Shown: piece by piece, positions 47,942 to 55,988 of the stretch
How positions within the stretch are numbered: position 1 is the first letter of the stretch
How the letters are laid out: the number at the start of each line of letters is the position of its first letter
IMG/VR virus record: IMGVR_UViG_3300024320_000838
Span: 1 to 61,195 of that record
Length of the DNA stretch: 61,195 nucleotides
From: a virus
Direction: 5' to 3' (one strand)
Made by a program: the position numbers and the translations under genes
The notes under the pieces: generated by a model
Database searches by the model: none
What the model was told of the DNA's origin: nothing
What the model saw: only the letters and a program-made list of their open reading frames with translations

Positions 47942-48403
47942 TTAGTTTAATTTATATCCTTTAAAATTTTTATGAGTTTCAAATACCCATTGCTCTTTTG
48001 CATCTAGGGTTTCGTACCATTTAATAAGACTTTGAATAGTACCGTTTTTACGCTTCATTATTTTATCTAAATCGGTTTTCATTCTTCTTGCGTCTTCTTC
48101 GGTATGATTGTTAAACCATTCTTGAAGTTTTGGTTTTACATGTAAATATCCTTCTTCAAATAATATAAAGGTTGCATTACATAAAAGCTCTGTTGTCTTA
48201 TTTAATCTTTGTGCAAAATCTTTAGCTGCTATTTTTGCAGTTTGAAGTTCTGCTTCAAGCTTTAATTCTTTTTCAGTTTTAGATTCTTCTAATCGTTTTT
48301 CAAGTCTTAAAACTTCTTTTCGAAGAGCTTCGTTTTCATCTAATTGTCTTTGAGTCCTGTGGTCATCTAAATAATCGTAGGCTCCTGCATCTGAACATGG
48401 CAT
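47942..48403 (-). CDS. Hypothetical coiled-coil protein, 153 aa
   Basis: Starts MPCSDAGAYDYLDDHRTQR and then a long coiled coil (ENEALRKEVLRLEKRLEESK, ELQTAKIAAKDFAQRL). The MPCSDxG...Y opening recurs in small phage proteins of unknown function. The C-terminal WYETLDAKEQWVFETHKN is compact. Confidence 0.58.
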   Translation of the reverse strand: MPCSDAGAYDYLDDHRTQRQLDENEALRKEVLRLEKRLEESKTEKELKLEAELQTAKIAAKDFAQRLNKTTELLCNATFILFEEGYLHVKPKLQEWFNNHTEEDARRMKTDLDKIMKRKNGTIQSLIKWYETLDAKEQWVFETHKNFKGYKLN

Positions 48404-48423
48404 AATTTTTGGTTTTTAAGGGT

Positions 48424-48630
48424 TTATAATTTACTATTTATGTAGGCTATAATTACGCCTACTGTGATTGTTAATCCTATTACGAATAATCCTACTGTAA
48501 GAGGTAGCCATAAGGGTGCGGTTATCCACCACCATGACCAAGCAGCTACCTGTCCTATTTCAGCCAGTTTTAAAGTTAGAAATATTAGAAATATTATTGT
48601 AAATATTGGAAATGATTTTTTCTTTGACAT
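48424..48630 (-). CDS. Two-span membrane protein, 68 aa
   Basis: KSFPIFTIIFLIFLTLKLAEIG and ITAPLWLPLTVGLFVIGLTIT form two membrane segments separated by a Trp-rich turn (AAWSWWW). It lies 1 nt after the ACG-start gene upstream. No family recognised. Confidence 0.55.
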   Translation of the reverse strand: MSKKKSFPIFTIIFLIFLTLKLAEIGQVAAWSWWWITAPLWLPLTVGLFVIGLTITVGVIIAYINSKL

Positions 48631-48631
48631 C

Positions 48632-48919
48632 TTATAATGATTTTAAAAGGTTAGGTGATACTTTGAATTTTTGTGTTGCAAAAGGGTTTGTTGAATATTC
48701 AACTACTGAGATAGTTTTTCTATTGATTCTTTCAATTACAAAAACCTCTTCTGGGTCTCTGCTTTCGTGAACAATTGTAACTTTATCTCCAATTTTGAAT
48801 TGGCTTTTTTCTTCTTCCTGAACAAGAGTTACTGCTCTGTTAAAAATAGTTCTAATTTCATTTAGCTCCTTTCGGTTAGCTGTTCTAATGAAATCTTTAA
48901 CGTTTTCTAAATTTGTCGT
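48632..48919 (-). CDS. Hypothetical KOW/SH3-like protein lacking ATG; probable ACG start, 95 aa
   Basis: The open frame TTNLENVKDFIRTANRKELN...FKIGDKVTIVHESRDPEEVFVIERINRKTISVVEY... contains no Met at all. It begins at an ACG placed exactly where the ATG stands behind promoter copy 3: the leaders AATTAATTAATCAAAACA and AACAAC are shared, with ACG for ATG. IGDKVTIVHES is a typical small beta-barrel entry strand. It either starts at ACG or has lost its start codon recently. Confidence 0.5.
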   Translation of the reverse strand, partial: TTNLENVKDFIRTANRKELNEIRTIFNRAVTLVQEEEKSQFKIGDKVTIVHESRDPEEVFVIERINRKTISVVEYSTNPFATQKFKVSPNLLKSL

Positions 48920-48939
48920 TGTTATTGTTTTGATTAATT

Positions 48940-48996
48940 AATTATAGTATAAATATAACAATAATAAACGACATAAAAAAATTCGGAGTGACTTTT
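48940..48996 (-). promoter_or_regulatory. Conserved early-type promoter element, copy 8
   Basis: The minus strand reads CACTCCGAATTTTTTTATG, TCGTTTATTATTGTTATA, TTTATACTATAATT. It lies 21-27 nt upstream of the ACG-start gene (48919). Confidence 0.76.
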
Positions 48997-49009
48997 TTTT
49001 AAAAAAGTT

Positions 49010-49093
49010 TTATTTATTTGGCCACTTTTTGTCAATGTGGTTTAAGGCAAAGCCTATTACGAAAAATGCAAGAACTGCTGTTAATGTGGCCAT
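49010..49093 (-). CDS. Single-span membrane mini-protein, 27 aa (or 33 aa)
   Basis: MATLTAVLAFFVIGFALNHID... is one membrane span with a KKWPNK tail. An in-frame ATG at 49111 would add MDLPTK; that upstream start lies inside motif copy C. No family recognised. Confidence 0.42.
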   Translation of the reverse strand: MATLTAVLAFFVIGFALNHIDKKWPNK

Positions 49094-49096
49094 TTT

Positions 49097-49119
49097 AGTA
49101 GGTAAGTCCATGTAACCGG
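49097..49119 (+). repeat. Copy C of the dispersed 23-nt motif, inverted relative to copies A and B
   Basis: The plus strand reads AGTAGGTAAGTCCATG then TAACCGG, 22/23 identical to copy B (20498-20520). It fills the gap between two mini-genes, and its complement carries an ATG that is in frame with the membrane mini-protein at 49010. Confidence 0.8.
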
Positions 49120-49120
49120 G

Positions 49121-49252
49121 TTATTTGCCCTGTCCTCTGTACTTCTTTTTATAGTTTTTAGATTCTTTAGACCTAGATGTGTTGTTTTTAGAATGCACTC
49201 CTGGTCTTTTTGTTTTTTGTACCTTGTCTTTAGATGAAGTTAATCTTGCCAT
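49121..49252 (-). CDS. Small very basic protein, 43 aa
   Basis: MARLTSSKDKVQKTKRPGVH and a tail of Lys/Arg/Ser (SKESKNYKKKYRGQGK). It looks like a ribosomal-protein-like or nucleic-acid-binding peptide; the segment TKRPGVHSKN...S is common in Bacteroidota mini-proteins of unknown role. Confidence 0.52.
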   Translation of the reverse strand: MARLTSSKDKVQKTKRPGVHSKNNTSRSKESKNYKKKYRGQGK

Positions 49253-49256
49253 TTTA

Positions 49257-49457
49257 CTATTTTTTCTTTATATATTCTAACGCCTTTGATTGATTTTCAT
49301 GTTTTTTGAAAAAATCGTATTCTTGTTTATCGCTTAACTGAACTTCATCTATATGTCCATCTTTAAATATTACCGATAGTTTTTTATTAGATACATTATA
49401 GGCTGAACCTGTAATATTGCTGTCGTTATAAAATGCAGTTTCTCTGATTAAAGACAT
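49257..49457 (-). CDS. KTSC-domain-like protein, 66 aa
   Basis: The pattern NDSNITGSAYNVSNKKLSVIFKDG followed by DEVQLSDKQEYDFF fits the small KTSC fold (SS.i....Y......L.v.F..G..y.y). It is a diverged paralogue of the protein at 49448. Overlap with the upstream gene is 10 nt. Confidence 0.6.
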   Translation of the reverse strand: MSLIRETAFYNDSNITGSAYNVSNKKLSVIFKDGHIDEVQLSDKQEYDFFKKHENQSKALEYIKKK

Positions 49458-49684
49458 TCTTCCTGAAAGATTTTAGTGTTTTCTAAATTTTTAATGTATT
49501 CATTGAATGACTTTCCAGTTGACAAACCATCTCTAAAAAATTCATAATTTATGATAGGCACCATTTTATATTCGTATACTGCACCAGTATTAAACATAAC
49601 CTCTAACGTGTAATCGTTAAAATTATAATGAGATGATTTTACCGTACTTGATTTGTACTTTACTGTTTCGGATAATTTTGACAT
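49448..49684 (-). CDS. KTSC-domain protein, 78 aa
   Basis: VKSSHYNFNDYTLEVMFNTG then AVYEYKMVPIINYEFFRDG and STGKSFNEYIKNL are the KTSC family pattern in full: SSHxxxxxYxxxxLxVxFxxGxxYxYxxVP and the final (S/T)xGxxFNxxIK. Function of KTSC domains is not well known. Confidence 0.72.
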   Translation of the reverse strand: MSKLSETVKYKSSTVKSSHYNFNDYTLEVMFNTGAVYEYKMVPIINYEFFRDGLSTGKSFNEYIKNLENTKIFQEECL

Positions 49685-49730
49685 ATTTTTTATTTTTATT
49701 TATATGTTATATGCGAAATTCTAAAAAAGT

Positions 49731-52700
49731 TTAACCCATGGGTTCTTTTACTCTTATAATAGCTTCTCCACTTGTCAATATATCTATTAATTCTTGCATG
49801 TTTCCTCCTGCAGGTGTTACAGCCGGAGCTGGTTGAGGTTCTGGTTCTCCAATAGGTGTTGGTTGGTTAGCCATCCATGCTGGCATCTCTGTCATAGCAG
49901 TGCTTGATTTTTCAATTTGAGTACCTAACTCTTGGTTTGATTCTTTAGCATCTTCTACAGTTTGTTCAAAATTGGCTATCATAGATGCAAGTTCTTTAAC
50001 TGCTTCAATTAAACTATCACCAAGCGTAGCCATTGCATCTTCTCCTCCATTTTCAGTAAGATATGCAAGTGCTTTAAACATTTCTGTTGATTTTTCAAGG
50101 GCTTCTAAATTCATTCTTTGAGAAGTCTCCTGTATTTTACCATAAGATATTGCGATCGATCTAAAACTTTTTGCAGTTTCTGTTAATTTAGCAGCATGTG
50201 CTATTTTTATCATTTTATTAATTCCCATGTGGGCAAATGGCCCTACTTCACCTATTTGAGTATATGCGTCTGCCATTCTTTGGAATGCATGTGCAGTTCT
50301 TCCTAATCTTTGGAATTTTAAAAGAGCTCCTAAACCTTTGACACCATCTTGCCAAGATTTTAAAAAGAAGCGTACTGCTTTTCCTAAAAACATTATTTTA
50401 AATGAACCTACTTTATCAAAACCTAAAAGAGCATGTGCCATCTCTTTCATAGTACGTGCTGCAATACTACCAAGTTTAACTACAGAAGGGTCCTTTACTA
50501 TTCCTTTTATTCCAGCAAATACATAAGCTAAAGCCATTGGTAAACCTTTTGCAAGATTCATACCTTTCGAAACATCACTTTTAGGAGGTCCAACTTTGAA
50601 GCCAAACATTGTGTCATCTCCGCCATATTTCTTACCTATTCTACCAAATGCATCCATTGGGTAATAAATCATCATGTATATGTTTTTACCTAATTTCTTT
50701 AAATTATCTCCTGCTAAAGTTTTGTAACCTGTTATTTTATCTGGACGTGAAGGGTCACCATATTCAGGAAATCTAAGTTTAGCCATATATGCGTATCCCA
50801 TTGCTATTGTTGCTAAAGTTCTTCCTAAATATTTTGCTGATGATATACCTTGACCAGCTGGTCCTGATAGCCGTGAACCAAAAAGTCCTTTTGGTGGACC
50901 CATTGGATATTTCTTACCTATTCTACCAAATGCATCCATTGGATAATAAATCATCTGGAATATATTCTTAGCCACTTTCTTAGGAGCATCTCCTGTCATT
51001 GTGTCATAACCTACAATTCTTTTACCTTTATATCTAGGGAATTTCAATATGGCAAACCAGCTAATACCTCTTGCAAGATTTCCCAGTACTCTACCTAAAT
51101 ATTTACCCTGTGCAATACCAGCACCTACATCACCTGTATTATTAATACCCATTTCTCCTAGGAGACCAGACGCTCTTTTGAAAGGATATTTCTTACCTAT
51201 TCTACCAAAACCGTCCATAAGAGAAACGATCATGTCAACGATATTATCTGTAACCTTTTGCATACCTCCACTGGTTAAAGAAGTATACCCTACTAACTTT
51301 TTACCTTTATATTCCGGGAATTTAAGAGTTGAAAAGTCTTTTAAACCTTTACCAAGTTCTGATATTACTCCTCCCATTCCGGATGCTTGCTTAACACCTT
51401 CACCAACTTTTCCATCTGGTGCGTATCTAGTAGCGCCCCACCAAGTTTTATATTTTCTTCTAGGGAATCTTCTAGCAACATTACCAAAACCAGTAGCAAG
51501 TGATAAAATCATATCTACGATGTTTGCAGTTACTTTCTTAAGAACATTTCCTTTTGTTAAATCAATATATTCTTTGATTTTAGTTCCTTCATATACTGGG
51601 AATTTAAGTGTTGAAAAGTCTTTTAAGCCCGCACCAATTCCAGCAACAACTCCACCCATACCAGAAGATTGCTCGATACCAACACCTACCGGACCTGTAG
51701 TCGTATAAGTTGTACCAAAGAAGCCCTTGTGTTTTTTCTTTGGATATCTTCTACCTATTGTTGCAAAACCTCCTGCTAAAGAAACAACCATCATAACTAT
51801 ATTGTCAGTTACTTTTTTAAGTACATCTCCTTTGGTTAAATCAATTGTCTCTGTTATTTTCTCAGGTTTTGAAGGGTCATCATATTTATGAAATTTAAGA
51901 GTTGAAAAGGATTTCATACCTTCGGCAATTCCACCAAGTGCAGAACCCATACCGGAAACAGATTGAATACCTGTTTTTACAGGGTTGTCAGTTCCTCCTA
52001 AGAAACCCCATAAACCTGATTTTGGTTTATTAGGAAACATTCTACCCACTCTACCAAATGCGCCTGCTAGACTTTCTACCATCATAGCAACATTTGCTGA
52101 AATTTTATTCATAGCACCCTTGTCAACTGTTATATACTCAGTTATTTTTCCAGGGTCATTAGGGTCTCCATAAGTTGGGAATCTAAGTACTGAAACGGCT
52201 TTCATACCTTTTGCGATACTTGTTAAAGCTTCTCCCATTCCCATTGTTGATTGAATACCATCATATAAAGCACCGGCTCCTAAACCAAAGAAACCAGCAC
52301 CTCCGTATTTTTTACCAATTCTACCAAATGCACCTGCTATAGACTCTACCATAACAGAAATATTTTTGGCTACTTTTTTATCTATTTTGTGCTTCATGAA
52401 ATCGGCAATACCCTTACCTATTTTTATTAAAGAATTACCCACAACAATCATTGCTGCAGCTCCAGCTCCAATATTTATAGAACCGAAACCAAATTTGAAT
52501 GCTTCTCCTAATGAATTTATTAAAAGTTGAATATTTGTTTGTGCTGACGCTCCTATTCCCATAAAACCTCCTGATTTTGGGTTTCCTTTAGTGGAAATCA
52601 TATCTCTCCAACCGTTTCCTTTAAATACAGGCATCATTGCTTTTATACCTTTTGCTATTGGTGACAATGCTAAACCAACAGCACCTAATGCTACAGCTCC

Positions 52701-54371
52701 TGCTAAAATCATACCAGAGTTTAATGGGTTCCATGCAAAACCATAACCGATTGCTTCCATTAAAGTTTGAAAATTAGATACTGGTCCTGCACCCATTCCC
52801 AAAATACCTTTAGATTGATGGTGAGTACCTACCATTGCTTTCCATTCTTTTCCTGCAAATATAGGTACAAAGCCTTTAAGTCCAAAAGATACAGCTTTCA
52901 ATGCTAATCCAGTAGCTCCCATTGCTGCGGCTCCTAATCCTATTAATACAGATGCTGCACCCCAACCGGCTGCCATAACTCCCATTCCAACAAGAAATAC
53001 TCCAAGTTCAGCCATAAACATCCAAGGATTTCCAGTACTATTTAAGGCGTCTGCCATTGATTTAACTCCCCATCCCATAACTGCAAGTGCTATTCCAGTA
53101 CCTGCAAGTACTAGTGCTCCGTATCCTATTTCTTTCCATTTCTTTCCATAACCCCACATTATTACACCTAAACCTACAAGTGCTACTCCTAATTGAGCAA
53201 AGAATTCCCATGGGTTTGGAGGTAATGCTTTATGGAATTTTTTAATAGCATATGCTAATACTACAATGGCAAGTCCAGTCAGAGCTAAGCCTATTGCACC
53301 TTTTTTCATTTTTTTATACATTTTTCCAACTAGCCACATCGCAAATGCAACGCCTACAAGCACTAGCATTGTAAATCCTAAAGTTTGAAAAGTTTCTTTT
53401 GTTGGTGGAAATAATAGTCCAAAAATAAATAAAGCGGCACCTAATACTAATATGGCTATACCTACCTTTTGTAATGCTTCACCAGATTTATTCACTGATT
53501 TTACAAAACCTATTTTATCTAATAAAAAGAATACTAATGCAAATCCAAGTATTACACCTAAAACAATGGGCATTGCCTGAAGTGCGAACGTATATACAAG
53601 CCCACTTAGAGCTATAGCAGCACCAAATAAGAGTATTGATATCCCAAGATCTTTTAGACCATTGAGTTTTTCTAACGCCTCTTTGTCTGTTAAACGCCCT
53701 ATTAAAGTAAGAGCGCCCAACATTAATAACAGTGTTGGTATTACGACAACTAATGCGAGTAATGCAAATGGATATACTAGTAATGAAAGTGCTAGCATTC
53801 CTCCAAATTTAAAAATGGCATCTCCAACATCTCCTAAAAGAGCCATAGATTTATAGGCTTCTTTTGAATTTTCAGCTAATTTATTAAGTATTGACATTAC
53901 GAACATAATACCTAACATCAGAACTGCCACGAGTGGAACTACCAATATTGCAACCATAAGGAAAGGTAGAGCAAGTGTTAAAAGAATAGCAAATTTAAGA
54001 ATTTTAGGGGCTATACCCATTACAGCTTCGATACCGGTTGCGATAGCATCCATTTTTTCTTTGGCTTCTTTACCGCCAGTTTGCATACCATCTATAACTT
54101 CGGCGATAGCACCTAGACCTTTACCTACCGCTTGAAGACCTTTTTCACCTAGAAGTTTCCAGGCAATGGCCTCTTTCATTGTTAAACCGGCAAATAAACT
54201 TACTTTAGTTTTGGCTTCGTCTTTTTCTATTCTCTCTTCAGTACCTTGAAGCTGCTTTAGAATTTCTTCAAATAAACTGAACAGCTCTCCTCCTGGGGAA
54301 AGCTGTTCAATTATTACTTTTTGATTATCTCCTGATAATTTCTCGAATGGAGATGCGAATGGTTTTGCCAA
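49731..54371 (-). CDS. Tape-measure-like tail protein with seven tandem repeats, 1546 aa
   Basis: The largest gene of the window, directly after the tail-assembly gene pair. Residues ~1-115 are helical and charged. From ~120 to ~600 there are many long hydrophobic segments (FAILLTLALPFLMVAILVV and others), as in tape measure proteins that insert into the host membrane at infection. From about residue 660 to 1240, seven repeats of about 90-96 aa carry NIxxMxxSxxxxFGRIGKKYP followed later by GxGIxxxxGMG and LKFPxY. The C-terminal part is helical and ends with a Pro-rich linker (GEPEPQPAPAVTPAG). At 1.5 A per residue it would suit a tail of roughly 200 nm, well over T4. Confidence 0.72.
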   Translation of the reverse strand: MAKPFASPFEKLSGDNQKVIIEQLSPGGELFSLFEEILKQLQGTEERIEKDEAKTKVSLFAGLTMKEAIAWKLLGEKGLQAVGKGLGAIAEVIDGMQTGGKEAKEKMDAIATGIEAVMGIAPKILKFAILLTLALPFLMVAILVVPLVAVLMLGIMFVMSILNKLAENSKEAYKSMALLGDVGDAIFKFGGMLALSLLVYPFALLALVVVIPTLLLMLGALTLIGRLTDKEALEKLNGLKDLGISILLFGAAIALSGLVYTFALQAMPIVLGVILGFALVFFLLDKIGFVKSVNKSGEALQKVGIAILVLGAALFIFGLLFPPTKETFQTLGFTMLVLVGVAFAMWLVGKMYKKMKKGAIGLALTGLAIVVLAYAIKKFHKALPPNPWEFFAQLGVALVGLGVIMWGYGKKWKEIGYGALVLAGTGIALAVMGWGVKSMADALNSTGNPWMFMAELGVFLVGMGVMAAGWGAASVLIGLGAAAMGATGLALKAVSFGLKGFVPIFAGKEWKAMVGTHHQSKGILGMGAGPVSNFQTLMEAIGYGFAWNPLNSGMILAGAVALGAVGLALSPIAKGIKAMMPVFKGNGWRDMISTKGNPKSGGFMGIGASAQTNIQLLINSLGEAFKFGFGSINIGAGAAAMIVVGNSLIKIGKGIADFMKHKIDKKVAKNISVMVESIAGAFGRIGKKYGGAGFFGLGAGALYDGIQSTMGMGEALTSIAKGMKAVSVLRFPTYGDPNDPGKITEYITVDKGAMNKISANVAMMVESLAGAFGRVGRMFPNKPKSGLWGFLGGTDNPVKTGIQSVSGMGSALGGIAEGMKSFSTLKFHKYDDPSKPEKITETIDLTKGDVLKKVTDNIVMMVVSLAGGFATIGRRYPKKKHKGFFGTTYTTTGPVGVGIEQSSGMGGVVAGIGAGLKDFSTLKFPVYEGTKIKEYIDLTKGNVLKKVTANIVDMILSLATGFGNVARRFPRRKYKTWWGATRYAPDGKVGEGVKQASGMGGVISELGKGLKDFSTLKFPEYKGKKLVGYTSLTSGGMQKVTDNIVDMIVSLMDGFGRIGKKYPFKRASGLLGEMGINNTGDVGAGIAQGKYLGRVLGNLARGISWFAILKFPRYKGKRIVGYDTMTGDAPKKVAKNIFQMIYYPMDAFGRIGKKYPMGPPKGLFGSRLSGPAGQGISSAKYLGRTLATIAMGYAYMAKLRFPEYGDPSRPDKITGYKTLAGDNLKKLGKNIYMMIYYPMDAFGRIGKKYGGDDTMFGFKVGPPKSDVSKGMNLAKGLPMALAYVFAGIKGIVKDPSVVKLGSIAARTMKEMAHALLGFDKVGSFKIMFLGKAVRFFLKSWQDGVKGLGALLKFQRLGRTAHAFQRMADAYTQIGEVGPFAHMGINKMIKIAHAAKLTETAKSFRSIAISYGKIQETSQRMNLEALEKSTEMFKALAYLTENGGEDAMATLGDSLIEAVKELASMIANFEQTVEDAKESNQELGTQIEKSSTAMTEMPAWMANQPTPIGEPEPQPAPAVTPAGGNMQELIDILTSGEAIIRVKEPMG

Positions 54372-54388
54372 CGTTTTTAAGTATTTTT

Positions 54389-54398
54389 ATTATATATC
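54389..54398 (-). promoter_or_regulatory. Late-type promoter box GATATATAAT
   Basis: The minus strand reads AGAGATATATAATAAAAA, 18 nt upstream of the tape-measure start at 54371. Confidence 0.5.
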
Positions 54399-54399
54399 T

Positions 54400-54648
54400 C
54401 TAAAACTTAGGCATTTTCATACCAGACATTTTAGGCATTTTCATTCCATAGTCACTCATTTTGGGGACCTTAGGAGTTTGTGTGCTGTACTGTTCCTGCA
54501 TTTGTTCGTTTTGCTCCTGCTCTTCTTTATTCTGCTTCTTGAGATGTTCAGTAAGATTTTGTACATAATACTGATATTCATAAAAATCAAGAGCATCGAT
54601 TTCACTAGGCTGGAGATGCAAATGGAAACCCAGATAGAATTTAGCCTT
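54400..54648 (-). CDS. Frameshift extension of the gp26-like protein (tail assembly chaperone GT-type), 82 aa
   Basis: The frame continues from the end of the 337-aa gene: KAKFYLGFHLHLQPSEID then YEYQYYVQNLTEHLKKQNK and a Met/Lys/Pro tail. It has no ATG before NEQM, and its only upstream start is a GTG at 54732 inside the other gene. At 54647-54652 the upstream gene ends CTT-CTT-TAA. A +1 slip on CTT-T, as at the prfB (RF2) site, would join both frames and give a 418-aa product. GGAG lies 5 nt before the slip codon. Confidence 0.55.
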   Translation of the reverse strand, partial: KAKFYLGFHLHLQPSEIDALDFYEYQYYVQNLTEHLKKQNKEEQEQNEQMQEQYSTQTPKVPKMSDYGMKMPKMSGMKMPKF

Positions 54649-55660
54649 AAAGAAGTTCTCCAGCGAGATCTGAAATAATGAAAAGGCCTTTGACTCCACC
54701 TGGGAAATCGAGAGGGACCATAACGTCCTCACCCTCGATGTTTACTTCCATTTCTGGTTGAGCACCGATTCTCATTTTTTCTGCTAATCTATATACTACC
54801 ATGTACTTCTTCTCATTCCAACCCTGGAATTCAATTTCACTATTAAAGATTTCTTTTGAACCGAAACCTCTCCAGTCTAATTGAATATAAGGTAAAATTT
54901 GAATAAATGCCTGGTCCCATCTTTTCTTAGTTTCTTGTTGAGTTCTAATATACTTAGTAACTTCTTCCATAACTCCAATAGATGGGGGTCTCATTAGAAT
55001 TTCACCAGAAGAACGAGTTTGAATTCTAAAACATCTTGAAACCGTGTCATAGTATTTTTCAATCTCTTCTGGAATTTCATTCGCAGTAAAGTTTTGTGTA
55101 GCTACTTCAACTTCTCTAGATTCACCATAACTATTCTCGGCCTTTACAATGATTTTGTTTTCCGGCTCTGGAAAAGTAAGGTCTCTAATTGCTAAAAGTA
55201 CTGCAATTCTGTCTTCTTCCATAAGGTCTTTATAAGACAATTTTTTAGACTTAGATTCAAATCGCATACAAGATTTTACGATATTGTTTAATTTTTCTTC
55301 AATGTCTAAGATATTCTCTTCGTTCATTGTTGAAAAATGTCTAATTTCTGCTACTTTAGCAGATCTAACATGGATACTAGCATCTTGTGGGTAAAATCTA
55401 CCTTTAGAAAAAAGAGTTTCCATTGCTAAAGGTACATAACCTAAAACAGTATCGGTAGAATCTGCTCTTTGGCGTCCATAATTTGCCATATTTACAGAAC
55501 CTAATCCTTTTTTCTCAATAGCCTCCTCAATAGGGTCTACTTCTTCGGCAGCTTCGTTCGTTTCATTTGAAGCCGGGTTTGATGTATCATCAAAACCATT
55601 GCCTTCTTCTTTTTTGTTTAAGAATTTATCAAATTCTTCATTGTTGTTTTCTTCCGTCAT
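54647..55660 (-). CDS. gp26-like baseplate/tail assembly protein, 337 aa
   Basis: Residues 1-60 are acidic and disordered (TEENNNEEFDKFLNKKEEG). From about residue 75 the protein matches the T4 baseplate hub assembly family around gp26: PLAMETLFSKGRFYPQDASIHVR, VRSAKVAEIRHFSTMNEEN, IVKSCMRFESKSKKLSYKDL and EEDRIAVLLAIRDLTF. Such proteins assist hub and tail tube initiation. It lies directly before the tape-measure gene, and its 3' end overlaps a second frame, as in lambda G/GT. Confidence 0.7.
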   Translation of the reverse strand: MTEENNNEEFDKFLNKKEEGNGFDDTSNPASNETNEAAEEVDPIEEAIEKKGLGSVNMANYGRQRADSTDTVLGYVPLAMETLFSKGRFYPQDASIHVRSAKVAEIRHFSTMNEENILDIEEKLNNIVKSCMRFESKSKKLSYKDLMEEDRIAVLLAIRDLTFPEPENKIIVKAENSYGESREVEVATQNFTANEIPEEIEKYYDTVSRCFRIQTRSSGEILMRPPSIGVMEEVTKYIRTQQETKKRWDQAFIQILPYIQLDWRGFGSKEIFNSEIEFQGWNEKKYMVVYRLAEKMRIGAQPEMEVNIEGEDVMVPLDFPGGVKGLFIISDLAGELL

Positions 55661-55695
55661 CTTTAATGAATTTTTAAGGTTTATATTAGTTTAAT

Positions 55696-55908
55696 TTATT
55701 TTGTTTCAGAATTGTTTATATTATCAATTCTTTTTATTTCTTTTTTAACTAGCTCTCTAACAAAAGCGCTAACTGACTTAGGTCTTTGTTTATTTTTTAA
55801 AGCCTCGCTTAAGATTATGTTATTTAACTCCTCAAACTCCGGCTCTGTTAATAAAACTTGTATCTTTTTAATTAACTTATCTACTAAATAATCTTTCTTA
55901 TTGGACAT
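55696..55908 (-). CDS. Small ribbon-helix-helix-like protein, 70 aa
   Basis: A basic N-terminus and FEELNNIILSEALKNKQRPK followed by SVSAFVRELVKKEI resemble a CopG-type ribbon-helix-helix or a small homo-oligomeric regulator. Weak. It interrupts the tail genes between tube (gp19) and gp26-like, where T4 has the portal gene. Confidence 0.48.
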   Translation of the reverse strand: MSNKKDYLVDKLIKKIQVLLTEPEFEELNNIILSEALKNKQRPKSVSAFVRELVKKEIKRIDNINNSETK

Positions 55909-55940
55909 ATTAAAATATTATTATATTATGTTTTCGGTGT

Positions 55941-55976
55941 AAAAAAAGAGAAGACATTAATATTGTCTTCTCTCTT
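55941..55976 (-). terminator. Intrinsic terminator after the tail-tube gene
   Basis: On the minus strand AGAGAAGACA-ATATTAA-TGTCTTCTCT is a 10-bp perfect stem followed by TTTTTTACA. It lies 13 nt after the stop of the gp19 gene. Confidence 0.88.
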
Positions 55977-55988
55977 ATAGGTTTGTTA

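Noticed and set aside
2029-48960. TATAAATA on the plus strand inside each early-type promoter element, identical to the T4 late promoter
   Set aside because: Read on the plus strand it would fire away from the genes, since all downstream genes are on the minus strand. The complete element is conserved in the minus orientation and always placed before minus-strand starts, so the match is a result of the near-palindromic TATATTTATA.
51049-51708. A 219-codon plus-strand open frame opposite the tape-measure gene
   Set aside because: It lies wholly antisense to the repeat region of the 1546-aa protein. Its open frame follows from the repetitive codon use there, and it has proline-rich composition without motifs.
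50600-52400. Regularly spaced DNA repeats suggesting a CRISPR or direct-repeat array
   Set aside because: The repeats are about 270-290 nt apart, imperfect and in frame within one long coding gene. They are protein repeats, not a CRISPR array; no CRISPR array is seen anywhere in the window.
54400-54732. The 110-codon frame as an independent gene starting at GTG 54732
   Set aside because: The first 28 codons overlap the conserved end of the gp26-like gene and look like an out-of-frame reading of it. A +1 frameshift at CTT-TAA explains the rest better, though the GTG start cannot be excluded.
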